A stretch of DNA of 64,000 nt from an uncultured Clostridia bacterium (lineage in GTDB: Bacteria > Bacillota > Clostridia > Christensenellales > Borkfalkiaceae). The DNA is taken from the NCBI GenBank assembly GCA_944327625.1, contig CALVHL010000007.1:28882-92881 (forward strand), in the 5' to 3' direction. Below the pieces are notes generated by a model, which saw nothing but the letters and a program-made list of their open reading frames with translations, ran no database searches and was not told where the DNA came from. The translations under genes and the position numbers were made by a program. Below, one piece after another: positions 36,799 through 45,920 of the stretch. Every line of letters begins with the position of its first letter. Position 1 is the first letter of the stretch.

Positions 36799-38121
36799 AT
36801 GTGGCATGAGATACTTTACAGCGTGCTGAACGTAATAAATTACGTCGTGCTCGCCATGATAGGCATACCGCTCGCCCTGCAGGTACTGTACGTACTGCTG
36901 TTTTTTCTTCCCAAAAAGACGTGGAAAAAGTGCGAGAATAAGGGCAGAATAGCCTTTCTTATCGCCGCCAACAACGAAGAACCGGTCATTTACGACACCG
37001 TAAAGGACCTTATCGACAACCAGCAATATCCCAAAGACAAGTACGACGTGTACGTCGTCGCCGACAACTGCACGGACAGGACGGCGGAACTCGCCGCAAA
37101 GGCGGGCGCGAAGGTGCTCATCCATAACGATCCCGATCCCGCCCATCACCGCGCGGCGTATCCTTTGAGGTACGGCATAGACTATCTCATGTCGCTCGAA
37201 GACGGGTACGATTTCATTCTGCGCCTCGACGCCGATAACCACGTCAACCCGCAATTCGCCTCGGTCATGAACGACGCATATCAGGCGGGCGTCGATTTCG
37301 CCCGTCCCTACGAGGGCGCGCGCAACGCCTCGCAGAGCTTTTTCACCAAGGCTTGCGCAATGTTCTACGTATTCGATTCGCGCTTCGGCAGCAGGGTGAG
37401 GGAGCGGCTTCATCTCGCCGCGCACGTCAACGGCAGCGGCGCAATGATGAGTATGCGCATGCTCAAAGCCACGGGCGGCTATGACTGCACGAGCATTTCG
37501 GAGGACGCCGAATACTTCATAAACAGGCTGTTCGACGGCTATAAGGGGCACTTCGTCGAGGACGCGATCGTCTACGAGGATATGCCCTCGTCGCTAAGGG
37601 ATACGTACAACCGCAACAAGCGCATAGGCAGCGGCAGCGTCAGCCTGTTAAAGCCCAAGTTCTTAAAGCTTCTGGGCAAGTTCTTCACGACGGGCAATTT
37701 TTCCTATCTCGAAGTCTTTTTAACCTACGCATTCGTATTCATAACGGCGATAGTCGCCACGTGGATACCGCTCTTTTACATATACGATTTCCTCTATCTC
37801 GGGTTTGCCTCTTACGGCGGAATGGAACTTTCGCTTTATACGGCGGCGCACTACCGCGAGGTGCTGTGGACTTCGGTAATAGTCATTGCGAGCGTACTTA
37901 TCGGGCTGTTCGTGCTGTTCGGCTATCTGCAGGCGTTCTTCCTCGTGATGACCGACTATAAGAAATTAGGTGCAAAGAACCGCAGGGAACTCTTATCCGC
38001 GGTATTTCTCTTTCCGTTTTTCCTCATACTCTATTCGGTGACGATATTCATCGGTACTATGTCCAAGCCGACGTGGGGAAAGGCAAAGCGCAATGTCGAC
38101 GGCGCGAACGGCGACAAATAA
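36799..38121 (+). CDS. Membrane family 2 glycosyltransferase
   Basis: A 440-residue membrane-bound GT-A fold transferase. An N-terminal helix (about 10-35) precedes the catalytic domain, with 'FLIAANNEEPVIYDTV', 'VVADNCTDRTAELAAKAGA' and the DxD-type 'ILRLDADNHVNP'. The acceptor-site 'ISEDAEYFINRL' supplies the catalytic Asp. Three or four C-terminal membrane helices follow (about 310-425). This architecture fits processive transferases that make surface polysaccharide, but the usual QxxRW motif is not obvious ('NRNKRIGSGSV' at that place). GGGAG is a good ribosome site. An ABC exporter pair follows within 20 bases. Confidence 0.88.
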   Translation: MWHEILYSVLNVINYVVLAMIGIPLALQVLYVLLFFLPKKTWKKCENKGRIAFLIAANNEEPVIYDTVKDLIDNQQYPKDKYDVYVVADNCTDRTAELAAKAGAKVLIHNDPDPAHHRAAYPLRYGIDYLMSLEDGYDFILRLDADNHVNPQFASVMNDAYQAGVDFARPYEGARNASQSFFTKACAMFYVFDSRFGSRVRERLHLAAHVNGSGAMMSMRMLKATGGYDCTSISEDAEYFINRLFDGYKGHFVEDAIVYEDMPSSLRDTYNRNKRIGSGSVSLLKPKFLKLLGKFFTTGNFSYLEVFLTYAFVFITAIVATWIPLFYIYDFLYLGFASYGGMELSLYTAAHYREVLWTSVIVIASVLIGLFVLFGYLQAFFLVMTDYKKLGAKNRRELLSAVFLFPFFLILYSVTIFIGTMSKPTWGKAKRNVDGANGDK

Positions 38122-38139
38122 CTTTTTCGGAGTAACCCG

Positions 38140-39111
38140 ATGACAGAAAAACTACACGATACCGACTGCGCCATCAGAATAGAACATCTCGTCAAGAGTT
38201 ACGGCGGCGGAATAAGGGCGGTGGACGACATTTCGTTCTCCGTCGAAAAGGGTACGCTCTTTGCCTTCCTCGGCGCGAACGGCGCGGGCAAATCGACGAC
38301 CATCAACATAATCTGCTCAATACTCGACAAGGACGGCGGCAAGATCTACGTCGACGGCTACGACCTCGACACCGACGCCGTCGCAATCAAGCGCGAGGTA
38401 GGCATAGTATTCCAGTCGAGCGTGCTCGATAAAGATCTGACCGTAAAGCAGAACCTCGAAATACGCACGGCGTTCTACGGAATATCCCGCGAGGAGCAGA
38501 AGCGCAACATCGCCGACATAGTGCGGCTTTTAGAGCTCGAACCCATACTCAACAAGCCCGTCCGCAATCTGTCGGGCGGTCAGGTGCGCAGGGTGGACAT
38601 AGCCAGGGCGATGGCGCACAAGCCCAAACTTCTCATTCTCGACGAGCCGACGACGGGGCTCGATCCCAAGACCAGGCTGACCGTCTGGGCGCTCATCGAC
38701 AGGATAAGGAGCGAGGCGGGCATGACGGTATTCCTCACCACGCACTACCTCGAAGAAGCCGAAAAGGCGGTGGACGTCGTCATAATGGATAAGGGCAGAA
38801 TTATCGCCCGCGGCACGCCCAACGAGCTCAAAAATGCCTATTCGCACGACGCGGTCATCTCCTACGGCGCGCGCGATCAAGCCTTTGAAAGGGCTATGAA
38901 GGCGGGCGGCGAACGCTTTGCCTATGACGACGCCAAGGGCGCTTACAGAATAACCATAGCCGACACGGCGGACGCAAAGCGCATAATCTCGGCTTACGAC
39001 GGCTATATAAAGGACATGGAGATAGTAAAGGGCAATATGGACGACGTGTTCCTCACCGTCACGGGCAGGAATATCCAACTCTCGGAGGGCGGAAATGAAA
39101 ACGGCGACTAA
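38140..39111 (+). CDS. ABC transporter ATP-binding protein (DrrA/ABC-2 type)
   Basis: A 323-residue ATPase with Walker A 'FLGANGAGKSTTINIICSIL', signature 'NLSGGQVRRVDIARAMAHKP' and Walker B 'LLILDEPTTGLDPKTRL'. The switch His is in 'MTVFLTTHYLEEAEKAVD'. The C-terminal about 90 residues are the extension common in drug or antibiotic exporters of this class. It overlaps the permease gene by 17 bases. The preceding glycosyltransferase gene ends 18 bases upstream, so the three could act together on a glycolipid or polysaccharide, though export of an unrelated compound is equally possible. Confidence 0.93.
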   Translation: MTEKLHDTDCAIRIEHLVKSYGGGIRAVDDISFSVEKGTLFAFLGANGAGKSTTINIICSILDKDGGKIYVDGYDLDTDAVAIKREVGIVFQSSVLDKDLTVKQNLEIRTAFYGISREEQKRNIADIVRLLELEPILNKPVRNLSGGQVRRVDIARAMAHKPKLLILDEPTTGLDPKTRLTVWALIDRIRSEAGMTVFLTTHYLEEAEKAVDVVIMDKGRIIARGTPNELKNAYSHDAVISYGARDQAFERAMKAGGERFAYDDAKGAYRITIADTADAKRIISAYDGYIKDMEIVKGNMDDVFLTVTGRNIQLSEGGNENGD

Positions 39112-40123
39112 GCAGAATTACGGCGAACAGCTCGGCAAACTCATAAAGCGTCACCTTCTGGTGTTCTTCAACAACAGAATGAGGGTGTTCTTCACGCTTA
39201 TGGTGCCGTTCATAGTCTTCGTCATCTATATTTTCTTCCTCAGAAATCTCGAGCTTCTGACCGTCAAAGACGTCTTCCGCGACAGCGCGGTTGAAGAACT
39301 CAAAAACTTCGATCCGTCGGGAACGACTACTATTAACAAGTACGTCGGCGCAATACTCGACAGCTGGATGCTGTCGGGAATAATGGCGTTCTCGACGCTT
39401 ACCGTCTCGTTGCAGACCAATAACATAATCGTCGCAGACAAGGAAAACGGCATCAACCGCGACTTCGCGTCCTCGCCCGTCAGCAATGCCGTGCTCATAT
39501 TAAGCTACTTCATATACAGCTTCATCGTGACGCTCATAGTAAGCTTTATCTTCCTCGTCGTCTGCTTCATCTATCTCGCCGCTCTCGGCGAATTCTGGCT
39601 GACCTTCGTCGACGTTTTAAGCATAGTCGGGGTATTGCTCTATTCGACGGTCAACTCTGTACTGTTCACGGTATTTATCTGCTCGTTCGTGTCCAGCGAC
39701 ATGACCATGGCGAGCATACTCACGATATTTTCCTCGGCGGTCGGCTTCCTCATCGGCGCATATATGCCCTTCTATATGATGCCCGCAGGCGTTCAGAACG
39801 TCTGCTGCTTCATACCCGGCACATATTGCTGTTCGCTGTTCAGGTACGCCTTTCTCGCAACGCCCATATCCGAGGCGAGCGCGTATATCGTCGGGCTCGA
39901 TCCCGCGGCGGGGCAGAAGATAATCGACGGACTGACGGGCAACTTCGGCTATAACCTCGAATTTTTCGGCATGAACATAACCCCCGAAATTCAGGCGGGC
40001 ATAATCGCGGGCTTTACGCTGCTTTTGGTCGCGCTCAACCTCGTTACGGGCAAAAAACTCACCTCCGTAATCGGCGGAATGGGCAAAAAGATCGTCAAAG
40101 GCGGCAAAAAAGACGACAAGTGA
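39095..40123 (+). CDS. ABC-2 type transporter permease
   Basis: A 342-residue integral membrane partner of the preceding ATPase. It has an N-terminal helix (about 28-48), a large extracytoplasmic loop of about 50 residues, five further segments between about 105 and 265, and a last helix near 305-325. 'GINRDFASSPVSNAVLILSY' matches the conserved cytoplasmic coupling region of ABC-2 permeases. The C-terminus is highly basic ('GGMGKKIVKGGKKDDK'). Substrate unknown. The start overlaps the ATPase gene, indicating translational coupling. Confidence 0.92.
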   Translation: MKTATKQNYGEQLGKLIKRHLLVFFNNRMRVFFTLMVPFIVFVIYIFFLRNLELLTVKDVFRDSAVEELKNFDPSGTTTINKYVGAILDSWMLSGIMAFSTLTVSLQTNNIIVADKENGINRDFASSPVSNAVLILSYFIYSFIVTLIVSFIFLVVCFIYLAALGEFWLTFVDVLSIVGVLLYSTVNSVLFTVFICSFVSSDMTMASILTIFSSAVGFLIGAYMPFYMMPAGVQNVCCFIPGTYCCSLFRYAFLATPISEASAYIVGLDPAAGQKIIDGLTGNFGYNLEFFGMNITPEIQAGIIAGFTLLLVALNLVTGKKLTSVIGGMGKKIVKGGKKDDK

Positions 40124-40151
40124 TATAAATAATGGCGATATTTTACAGATT

Positions 40152-40180
40152 TTCGGCTTCCTTTCGGGGAAGCCGTTTTT
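40152..40180 (+). terminator. Terminator after the ABC genes
   Basis: CGGCTTCC pairs with GGAAGCCG around a small loop, followed by TTTTT. Confidence 0.85.
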
Positions 40181-40220
40181 CATGCGCCTAAAAAGTCAAT
40201 AAAATAAAGTGCGCAAAGCA

Positions 40221-40273
40221 TTGAAATATAAGCGCAAAAGTAGTATAATTCAAAGTGAATATTATACTTTGAA
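40221..40273 (+). promoter_or_regulatory. Promoter with nested inverted repeats before the giant helicase gene
   Basis: TTGAAA (40221-40226), 17 bases, TATAAT (40244-40249). Two overlapping dyads cover the -10 and start region: AGTATAAT (40242-40249) with ATTATACT (40261-40268), and TTCAAAGT (40249-40256) with ACTTTGAA (40266-40273). This looks like an operator for a dimeric repressor. Confidence 0.7.
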
Positions 40274-40285
40274 AAGAGGAAGCAA

Positions 40286-43200
40286 ATGGCGGCAAACAAG
40301 AAATCAGTTCATCAGGCAGAGGCGATAAATCTCGAAGGCGATCTTTTAAACTGCGTCTCCTATGCCACTTATTACAACCGTATGCCCCTGTTCAACTCCT
40401 TCCGCATATTTAACAGCGGTGACGACGCCCTCGAAAACGTCGTCGTCAGGGTTACGGGCAGCACAGGGCTCATTCTGCCCGCCGAGATAACCGTCGACCA
40501 GCTCCCCGCGGAGAGCAGTACGGAAATCAAAGCTCCGTCCCTCCTCAACCCCAAATATCTCGCAGATTTAAAGGACGCGGAGGACTGCACCGTCACCGTA
40601 ACCGTCACCTGCGGCAAGACCAGCGTGTGCTCGCCCGAGGCGGTCGTAAAGGCCATTCCCATGGAGCAGTGGTCGGGGCTTTCGGACTCGGTCGAAATGC
40701 TTGCGGCGTTCGTCCGTCCCAAACTTTCGGACTGTCAGAAAGTGCTGGCGGAGGCGGGGCTGCAACTCAAAACCTGGGGCTATTCCAAGGAATGGAGCGG
40801 CTATTCGGGCAACGACAAGAACGCGCTCATGTATGCGTTCGCATCCATCTTCTCGGCAATACGCAATCTCAATATCGAGCGTGAGGAGTGCGGGGATTAT
40901 TCCTCCGTCGTCAACGTCGGCAACGTCGCGGACATAGTCGCCGACAGGCGCGCAACCCCGCTTGCCATAGCGGCGTTCGCCGCGTCCTGCCTCGAAGCGG
41001 CAAAGTTCAACCCCGTCCTCGTCGTCGGCAAAAACAGCATAGGCGTGGGAGTATGGCTGTATGAAAGCTGTTTCAACTCTACCGTCCGCGACGACATATC
41101 GGTCGTCGAACGCTATATTTCGGCGGGTGTAAACAACCTCGCCGTCATCGACGCGGAGGATCTGTTCGCGCACAAACACGCAAGTTTCACCACCTCCGCA
41201 TCGCACTTTGCGTCGGCGCTCGCCCGCGGCGAATACGAATGTTGCATAGACGTCAAGCGCTGCCGTATCGGCGGCATATTCCCCATGCCCATCAAGGTCG
41301 GCAAGGGCAACGACTATGAAATTCTCGGCGACGCGCAGTTTTCCTACGAGGCTAAGCCCCAGTCGCTCATCGATGCGGACAAGCTCGCCCTCGGCGGCAA
41401 AGTCACCAAGGAGCGCAACTGGCAGCGCCGCTTGCTCGATCTGTCGGTCAAGAATAACCTGCTCAATTTCAGGTATTCCAAGGACGCGGTGCACCTCCTC
41501 ATAACCGACATAAACGACCTCATCGCCAAGGCGGAGGAGGGCGGTCAGCTCAATATTCTTCCCAACCAGACCAAGCTTGAAAATGCCACCTATTTCGGCG
41601 TGAGCAACGAGATAAGGACGCTTGCCGAACTCATCAGGATAGAGCTGTCGTCGGGCATAGTCCGCTCCTATGCGGGCGATTTCTCCCTGCAGGAGGCGGT
41701 TTCCTCGCTCATAAGAAAGGGCAGGGCTTCGCAGGAAGAAGTGGGCGCGAACACCATATATCTCGCCCTCGGTTTCCTCAAATGGAAGCACGGCGACGAA
41801 AAGGAATATAAGTATGCGCCGATAGTATTGCTGCCCGTCAATGTCAGAAAGACCAAGACGCACGGCATCATCGTCGAGCCGGGCGAGGAATTTACCGTCA
41901 ATAATACGCTCATAGAATTTCTTTACAGCGAATTCGATATGGACCTTCGCGGAGTGGAGGAGAAGAACCTCACCCCGTCGGAGATATTCGCCGTATTCCG
42001 CTCCAAGACCTCCAATATGCAGGGCTGGCTGGTGCACGAGGACGCATATATCGCCCAGTTCACCTTTGCGGGCTATGCAATGTGGCGGGACGTCAAGGAC
42101 AACATGAAACTGTACAGGCAGAACCCCGTCATTTTAAGTCTTTTGACTAATACCAACAAATTCCCCGACAATAAGCTGTGCGGCGTCGACGAGGATACCG
42201 CCGCGCCCGACGAAGTGCTGATGCCGCTGCCCTGCGACTCGTCGCAGTTCTCCGCCGTGGCAGAATCTATGAAGGGCACGTCCTTCGTCCTGCACGGCCC
42301 TCCCGGCACGGGCAAGAGCCAGACTATAACCAACATTATCGCCAACGGGCTGTCGGCGGGCAAGACGGTGCTGTTCGTTGCCGAAAAGCAGGCGGCTATA
42401 AAGGTCGTCAAAAAGCGTCTCGACGAGATAGGCATAGGTGAATTCTGCCTCGAACTGCACAGCGGCAAGACGGTCGACAAGGCGGAGATAGTGCGCTCGG
42501 TCGAAAATACCCTTTCGCTCAAAGACGAGTACGACGACGCTCAGTTCGAGCAGGATGCCGAGCGCATAGAGGCGTTCAGAAAGACGCTCTCCCAGCCGCT
42601 CGCCGCCCTGCACAAAAAGCGCGGTCTGGGCGTATCGGTCTACGAGGGCATAACCAACTACCTCGCCAACGCCTCCGCGCCCGAGCTCGTCAATATAGAG
42701 TCGACTTTCTACGACAACCTGACCGACAAGAAGCTTGCCGAATACGAAAATATGATGCTGACCGCGCAGGCGGCGGCAAAGGAGTGCGGCGGGGTATACC
42801 GTTCGCCCTTCGCCAACATAAATATGACGGAATGCGACGAGGGCGCAAAGCGCGCGGTAATGTTCGCCGCCGAAGTCTTCGTCGCCGAGCTCAAACACCT
42901 CAAAAACTATCTCGCGCTCTTTCTCGACACGTTCAACCAGAAGATAAGCACGTTCACGCAGAAGAAGCTTGAGGGGCTGATCTCTATCGTCAGGACGCTT
43001 AAAGAGGGCACGCTTTCGCACTTCTTCTCGTGCGACGAGCGCGATTTCTATATCTTCTTCAACGCCAACCTCAGCTACGACAGGGACGTAAGGCGTTGGA
43101 ATACCCGCTTCAAGTCGCTCGTCGACATCTCGCGCATGACCGAGGGGTTGGAGGAGGAGATAGAGCTGTGCGGCGGCGACTATCTGTCCTCGCGCAATCT

Positions 43201-45916
43201 CTCTGTAATAGTCAAGCGCATAAGCCGCGTCGCCAAGACGCCGCTCAAAGCGGGCGAGGAGCTCGAATGGGTAAAGCTCGCCCTCGCCATAGAGGAGGAC
43301 AAGCGCAATATCTTCCGCTATACCGACCTCGCGGCGCAGTTCACGGGCATTACGGGCGGCATCAACGACAGAAAGCGCGAAGATTTCCTGCGCCCGCTCT
43401 ACGACTTCCACGCAACCTGCGAGAGCATATTCATGGACTATAACGCCGACGCTTTCAACTCGGCTTGCTCGCGCGCCAACGACGGACACCTCACGCCGCT
43501 GTATAACGGCATACTCGGCGCGGCGCGCTCCTTCGGCGAGAGCTGCAACTTCTTCGCAAAGACCGTAAAGCTCGAAAAGAACGCCATCGCCGACCTCGAC
43601 ATATTCGACTATTATTTCACCAAGTGCAGCGCGCTCATAGACAACATAGATATGTTGCCCGCGTGGTGCATGTATAAAAAGACGGCGGAAAAGCTTGACA
43701 GGTGCGGACTTACATTCATTACCGACGCGCTCGAAAACGGGCAGATAAGCGGCGAAAAGATACTGTCGGCATTCCGCAAGAACGTCTACCGCAACTTCGT
43801 GCAGAAGAATATTCCCGCCGATCCCCGCCTTGCGGGCTTCTCGGCGACGGTCATGGACGAAACGGCAAGCAATTTCTCGCTCGTCCTCGAAGATTTCATG
43901 AAGATGACGCGCCTCAAAATCCGTCATCAGCTCATTTCCCGCCTGCCCGACGAGGGCTCTGAGGGGGCGATAGCGCTCGAACTGATGAGCTTCCGCCGCC
44001 AGACCAAGGCAAATCTTCGCTCGCTCAATATCCGCAATCTCATGGCGGAAATACCAGAGCTCTTGAAGATAGTCGCGCCCTGCATGCTCATGAGCCCGTT
44101 CACCGTCTCGCAGTATCTCCCTGCGGTCGCGGGGCTTTTCGATATAGTCGTATTCGACGAGGCTTCGCAGATGCCCACCTGCGAAGCCGTGCCGTCGCTC
44201 GCCCGCGGCAAGAGCGCGATTGTCGTCGGCGATCCCAAGCAGATGCCGCCCACGTCCTTCTTCATGGCGGTCGGCGCGGACGAGGACAACCCCGAGGCCG
44301 AGGACCTCGAAAGCGTCCTTGACGACTGCCTCGCGCTGGGCATGCCCGAAAAACATCTCAGCTGGCACTACCGCTCCAAGCACGAGAGCCTCATTGCGTT
44401 CTCGAATATCATGTATTATTCCTCCAAACTCTGCACCTTCCCGTCGCCCGACTCGCTCGACAGCAAGGTAACGCTTAGGTACATCGAAAACGGCGTATAT
44501 CAGCGCGGCGGCAGCAAGTGCAACAAGGAGGAGGCGGAGGCGCTCGTCGCCGAGGTAATAAGGCGGCTTTCGGATAAGGAGCTTGCCCGCTCGTCGATAG
44601 GCATTGTCACTTTCTCCATGCCACAGCAGGTATATATCGAAAAGCTGCTCAACAAGGCTATTTCCGACAAGGGACTGGACGAAGCCGCCTATGACAGGGA
44701 GGAGCCGATTTTCGTCAAGAACCTCGAAAACGTGCAGGGCGACGAGAGGGACGTAATACTCTTTTCGGTCTGCTACGGTCCCGATACGCTGGGCAAAATT
44801 TCCCTTAACTTCGGTCCGCTCAATCAGCTGGGCGGGTGGCGCAGGCTCAATGTCGCCGTCTCGAGGGCGAGGGAGGAGATGATAGTATTCTCGTCCATGC
44901 GCTATTCGATGATCGACCTCTCGCGCACGACTTCGAGGGGCGTTGCGGGGCTCAAAGCCTTCCTCGAATTTGCCGAAAAGGGCAGGACGGGCATAGCCAC
45001 GCCGAGCGACGAAGTAATAATCAACAGGACGGGCATAGGCAGGTACGTCGCCAAGGAGCTGTCCTCCTACGGCTACGAATGTCGCTGCGACGTCGGCGTT
45101 TCGGACTTCAAGATAGACATCGGCGTAATCGATCCCAAGAACAAGCATAACTTCATACTCGCCGTGCTGTGCGACGGCACGACCAACTTCTCCATAAAGG
45201 ATAAGTTCGTCATGCAGGTCAACACCTTAAAGCGCAACAACTGGAACGTCATAAGGCTGTATACAGTCAACTTCTTCAACAATCCCAAGCGCGAGATCAA
45301 GAAGATAAAGGACTATCTCGACAAGCTCACCTCCTCGCGGCAGGAAGTCTCGTCAAGCTGCAAGCGCGTCTACAAGGTCGCAAAGCCGCAGGTCAGCGAG
45401 GCGGATACCGCCGCCGTACTCGGCGGCAATCTCGACGCCGAACTCATAAAGACCATAAAGGCGGTAGTCACCGCAGAGGAGCCCATATCCGAGCCCTTCC
45501 TCATCAAGCGCGTGTTGTCGCTCTACGGCATAAACAAATACGGCGTCAGGCTGGAAGGCAAGATCCTCTCGCTCATTCCCGCCTGCGGCTTCAAGTGCGT
45601 TCAGATGCTCGGCGCAAACCACTACTACCGCACCGACAAGGCTATCGCGTTTGAAAAGTACAGGGTGGAGGAGGGAACGTCCGTCAGGACGGCGGATAGC
45701 GACTATTCGCCATTCGACACGATCGCCCTCGCCAAGGCAATACTTCTCGAAAACGTCAGCCTTTACAGGGACGAACTCATTTCGGCGATCTGCTCGCACT
45801 TCAAGGCGGGCAAGGTGACGGATAAGCTGTACAACCGTTTCAGCGCCGCCATAGACGAGGGTATTGCCCGCGGAATGTTCATCCGCAGCGTATCCGACAG
45901 AATTTCCCTGCGCTGA
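40286..45916 (+). CDS. Giant DUF4011-type SF1 helicase with degenerate nuclease-like C-terminus
   Basis: An 1876-residue protein. Domains in order: a beta-sandwich-like N-terminus (about 1-150), a transglutaminase-like region (about 215-300), the DUF4011 block 'NWQRRLLDLSVKNNLLNFRY' (near 380-400), then an UPF1/Dna2-like helicase. Walker A is 'HGPPGTGKSQTITN' (Lys677) and motif II is 'VVFDEASQMPT' (Asp1291); 'VGDPKQMPPTSF' and 'LNVAVSRAREEM' follow. After the helicase comes an MTES_1575/PD-(D/E)xK-like segment (about 1570-1690) and a DUF3320-like C-terminus. The transglutaminase Cys position reads Pro225. The nuclease E-x-D position reads 'AVLCDG' (Leu1628). Relatives are large helicase-nucleases, some linked to defence. 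Confidence 0.85.
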   Translation: MAANKKSVHQAEAINLEGDLLNCVSYATYYNRMPLFNSFRIFNSGDDALENVVVRVTGSTGLILPAEITVDQLPAESSTEIKAPSLLNPKYLADLKDAEDCTVTVTVTCGKTSVCSPEAVVKAIPMEQWSGLSDSVEMLAAFVRPKLSDCQKVLAEAGLQLKTWGYSKEWSGYSGNDKNALMYAFASIFSAIRNLNIEREECGDYSSVVNVGNVADIVADRRATPLAIAAFAASCLEAAKFNPVLVVGKNSIGVGVWLYESCFNSTVRDDISVVERYISAGVNNLAVIDAEDLFAHKHASFTTSASHFASALARGEYECCIDVKRCRIGGIFPMPIKVGKGNDYEILGDAQFSYEAKPQSLIDADKLALGGKVTKERNWQRRLLDLSVKNNLLNFRYSKDAVHLLITDINDLIAKAEEGGQLNILPNQTKLENATYFGVSNEIRTLAELIRIELSSGIVRSYAGDFSLQEAVSSLIRKGRASQEEVGANTIYLALGFLKWKHGDEKEYKYAPIVLLPVNVRKTKTHGIIVEPGEEFTVNNTLIEFLYSEFDMDLRGVEEKNLTPSEIFAVFRSKTSNMQGWLVHEDAYIAQFTFAGYAMWRDVKDNMKLYRQNPVILSLLTNTNKFPDNKLCGVDEDTAAPDEVLMPLPCDSSQFSAVAESMKGTSFVLHGPPGTGKSQTITNIIANGLSAGKTVLFVAEKQAAIKVVKKRLDEIGIGEFCLELHSGKTVDKAEIVRSVENTLSLKDEYDDAQFEQDAERIEAFRKTLSQPLAALHKKRGLGVSVYEGITNYLANASAPELVNIESTFYDNLTDKKLAEYENMMLTAQAAAKECGGVYRSPFANINMTECDEGAKRAVMFAAEVFVAELKHLKNYLALFLDTFNQKISTFTQKKLEGLISIVRTLKEGTLSHFFSCDERDFYIFFNANLSYDRDVRRWNTRFKSLVDISRMTEGLEEEIELCGGDYLSSRNLSVIVKRISRVAKTPLKAGEELEWVKLALAIEEDKRNIFRYTDLAAQFTGITGGINDRKREDFLRPLYDFHATCESIFMDYNADAFNSACSRANDGHLTPLYNGILGAARSFGESCNFFAKTVKLEKNAIADLDIFDYYFTKCSALIDNIDMLPAWCMYKKTAEKLDRCGLTFITDALENGQISGEKILSAFRKNVYRNFVQKNIPADPRLAGFSATVMDETASNFSLVLEDFMKMTRLKIRHQLISRLPDEGSEGAIALELMSFRRQTKANLRSLNIRNLMAEIPELLKIVAPCMLMSPFTVSQYLPAVAGLFDIVVFDEASQMPTCEAVPSLARGKSAIVVGDPKQMPPTSFFMAVGADEDNPEAEDLESVLDDCLALGMPEKHLSWHYRSKHESLIAFSNIMYYSSKLCTFPSPDSLDSKVTLRYIENGVYQRGGSKCNKEEAEALVAEVIRRLSDKELARSSIGIVTFSMPQQVYIEKLLNKAISDKGLDEAAYDREEPIFVKNLENVQGDERDVILFSVCYGPDTLGKISLNFGPLNQLGGWRRLNVAVSRAREEMIVFSSMRYSMIDLSRTTSRGVAGLKAFLEFAEKGRTGIATPSDEVIINRTGIGRYVAKELSSYGYECRCDVGVSDFKIDIGVIDPKNKHNFILAVLCDGTTNFSIKDKFVMQVNTLKRNNWNVIRLYTVNFFNNPKREIKKIKDYLDKLTSSRQEVSSSCKRVYKVAKPQVSEADTAAVLGGNLDAELIKTIKAVVTAEEPISEPFLIKRVLSLYGINKYGVRLEGKILSLIPACGFKCVQMLGANHYYRTDKAIAFEKYRVEEGTSVRTADSDYSPFDTIALAKAILLENVSLYRDELISAICSHFKAGKVTDKLYNRFSAAIDEGIARGMFIRSVSDRISLR

Positions 45917-45920
45917 TTTT

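Noticed and set aside
36799..40123. Naming the glycosyltransferase-ABC cluster as a specific polysaccharide or teichoic-acid system
   Set aside because: No other cell-wall genes accompany it, and the ABC pair is of a generic ABC-2/DrrA type.
42134..45148. A 1004-codon open frame on the minus strand opposite the giant helicase gene
   Set aside because: It mirrors a well-supported + strand gene in GC-rich, C-ending DNA, has no ribosome site, and its translation (Val/Leu/Arg/Tyr-heavy) shows no family motif.
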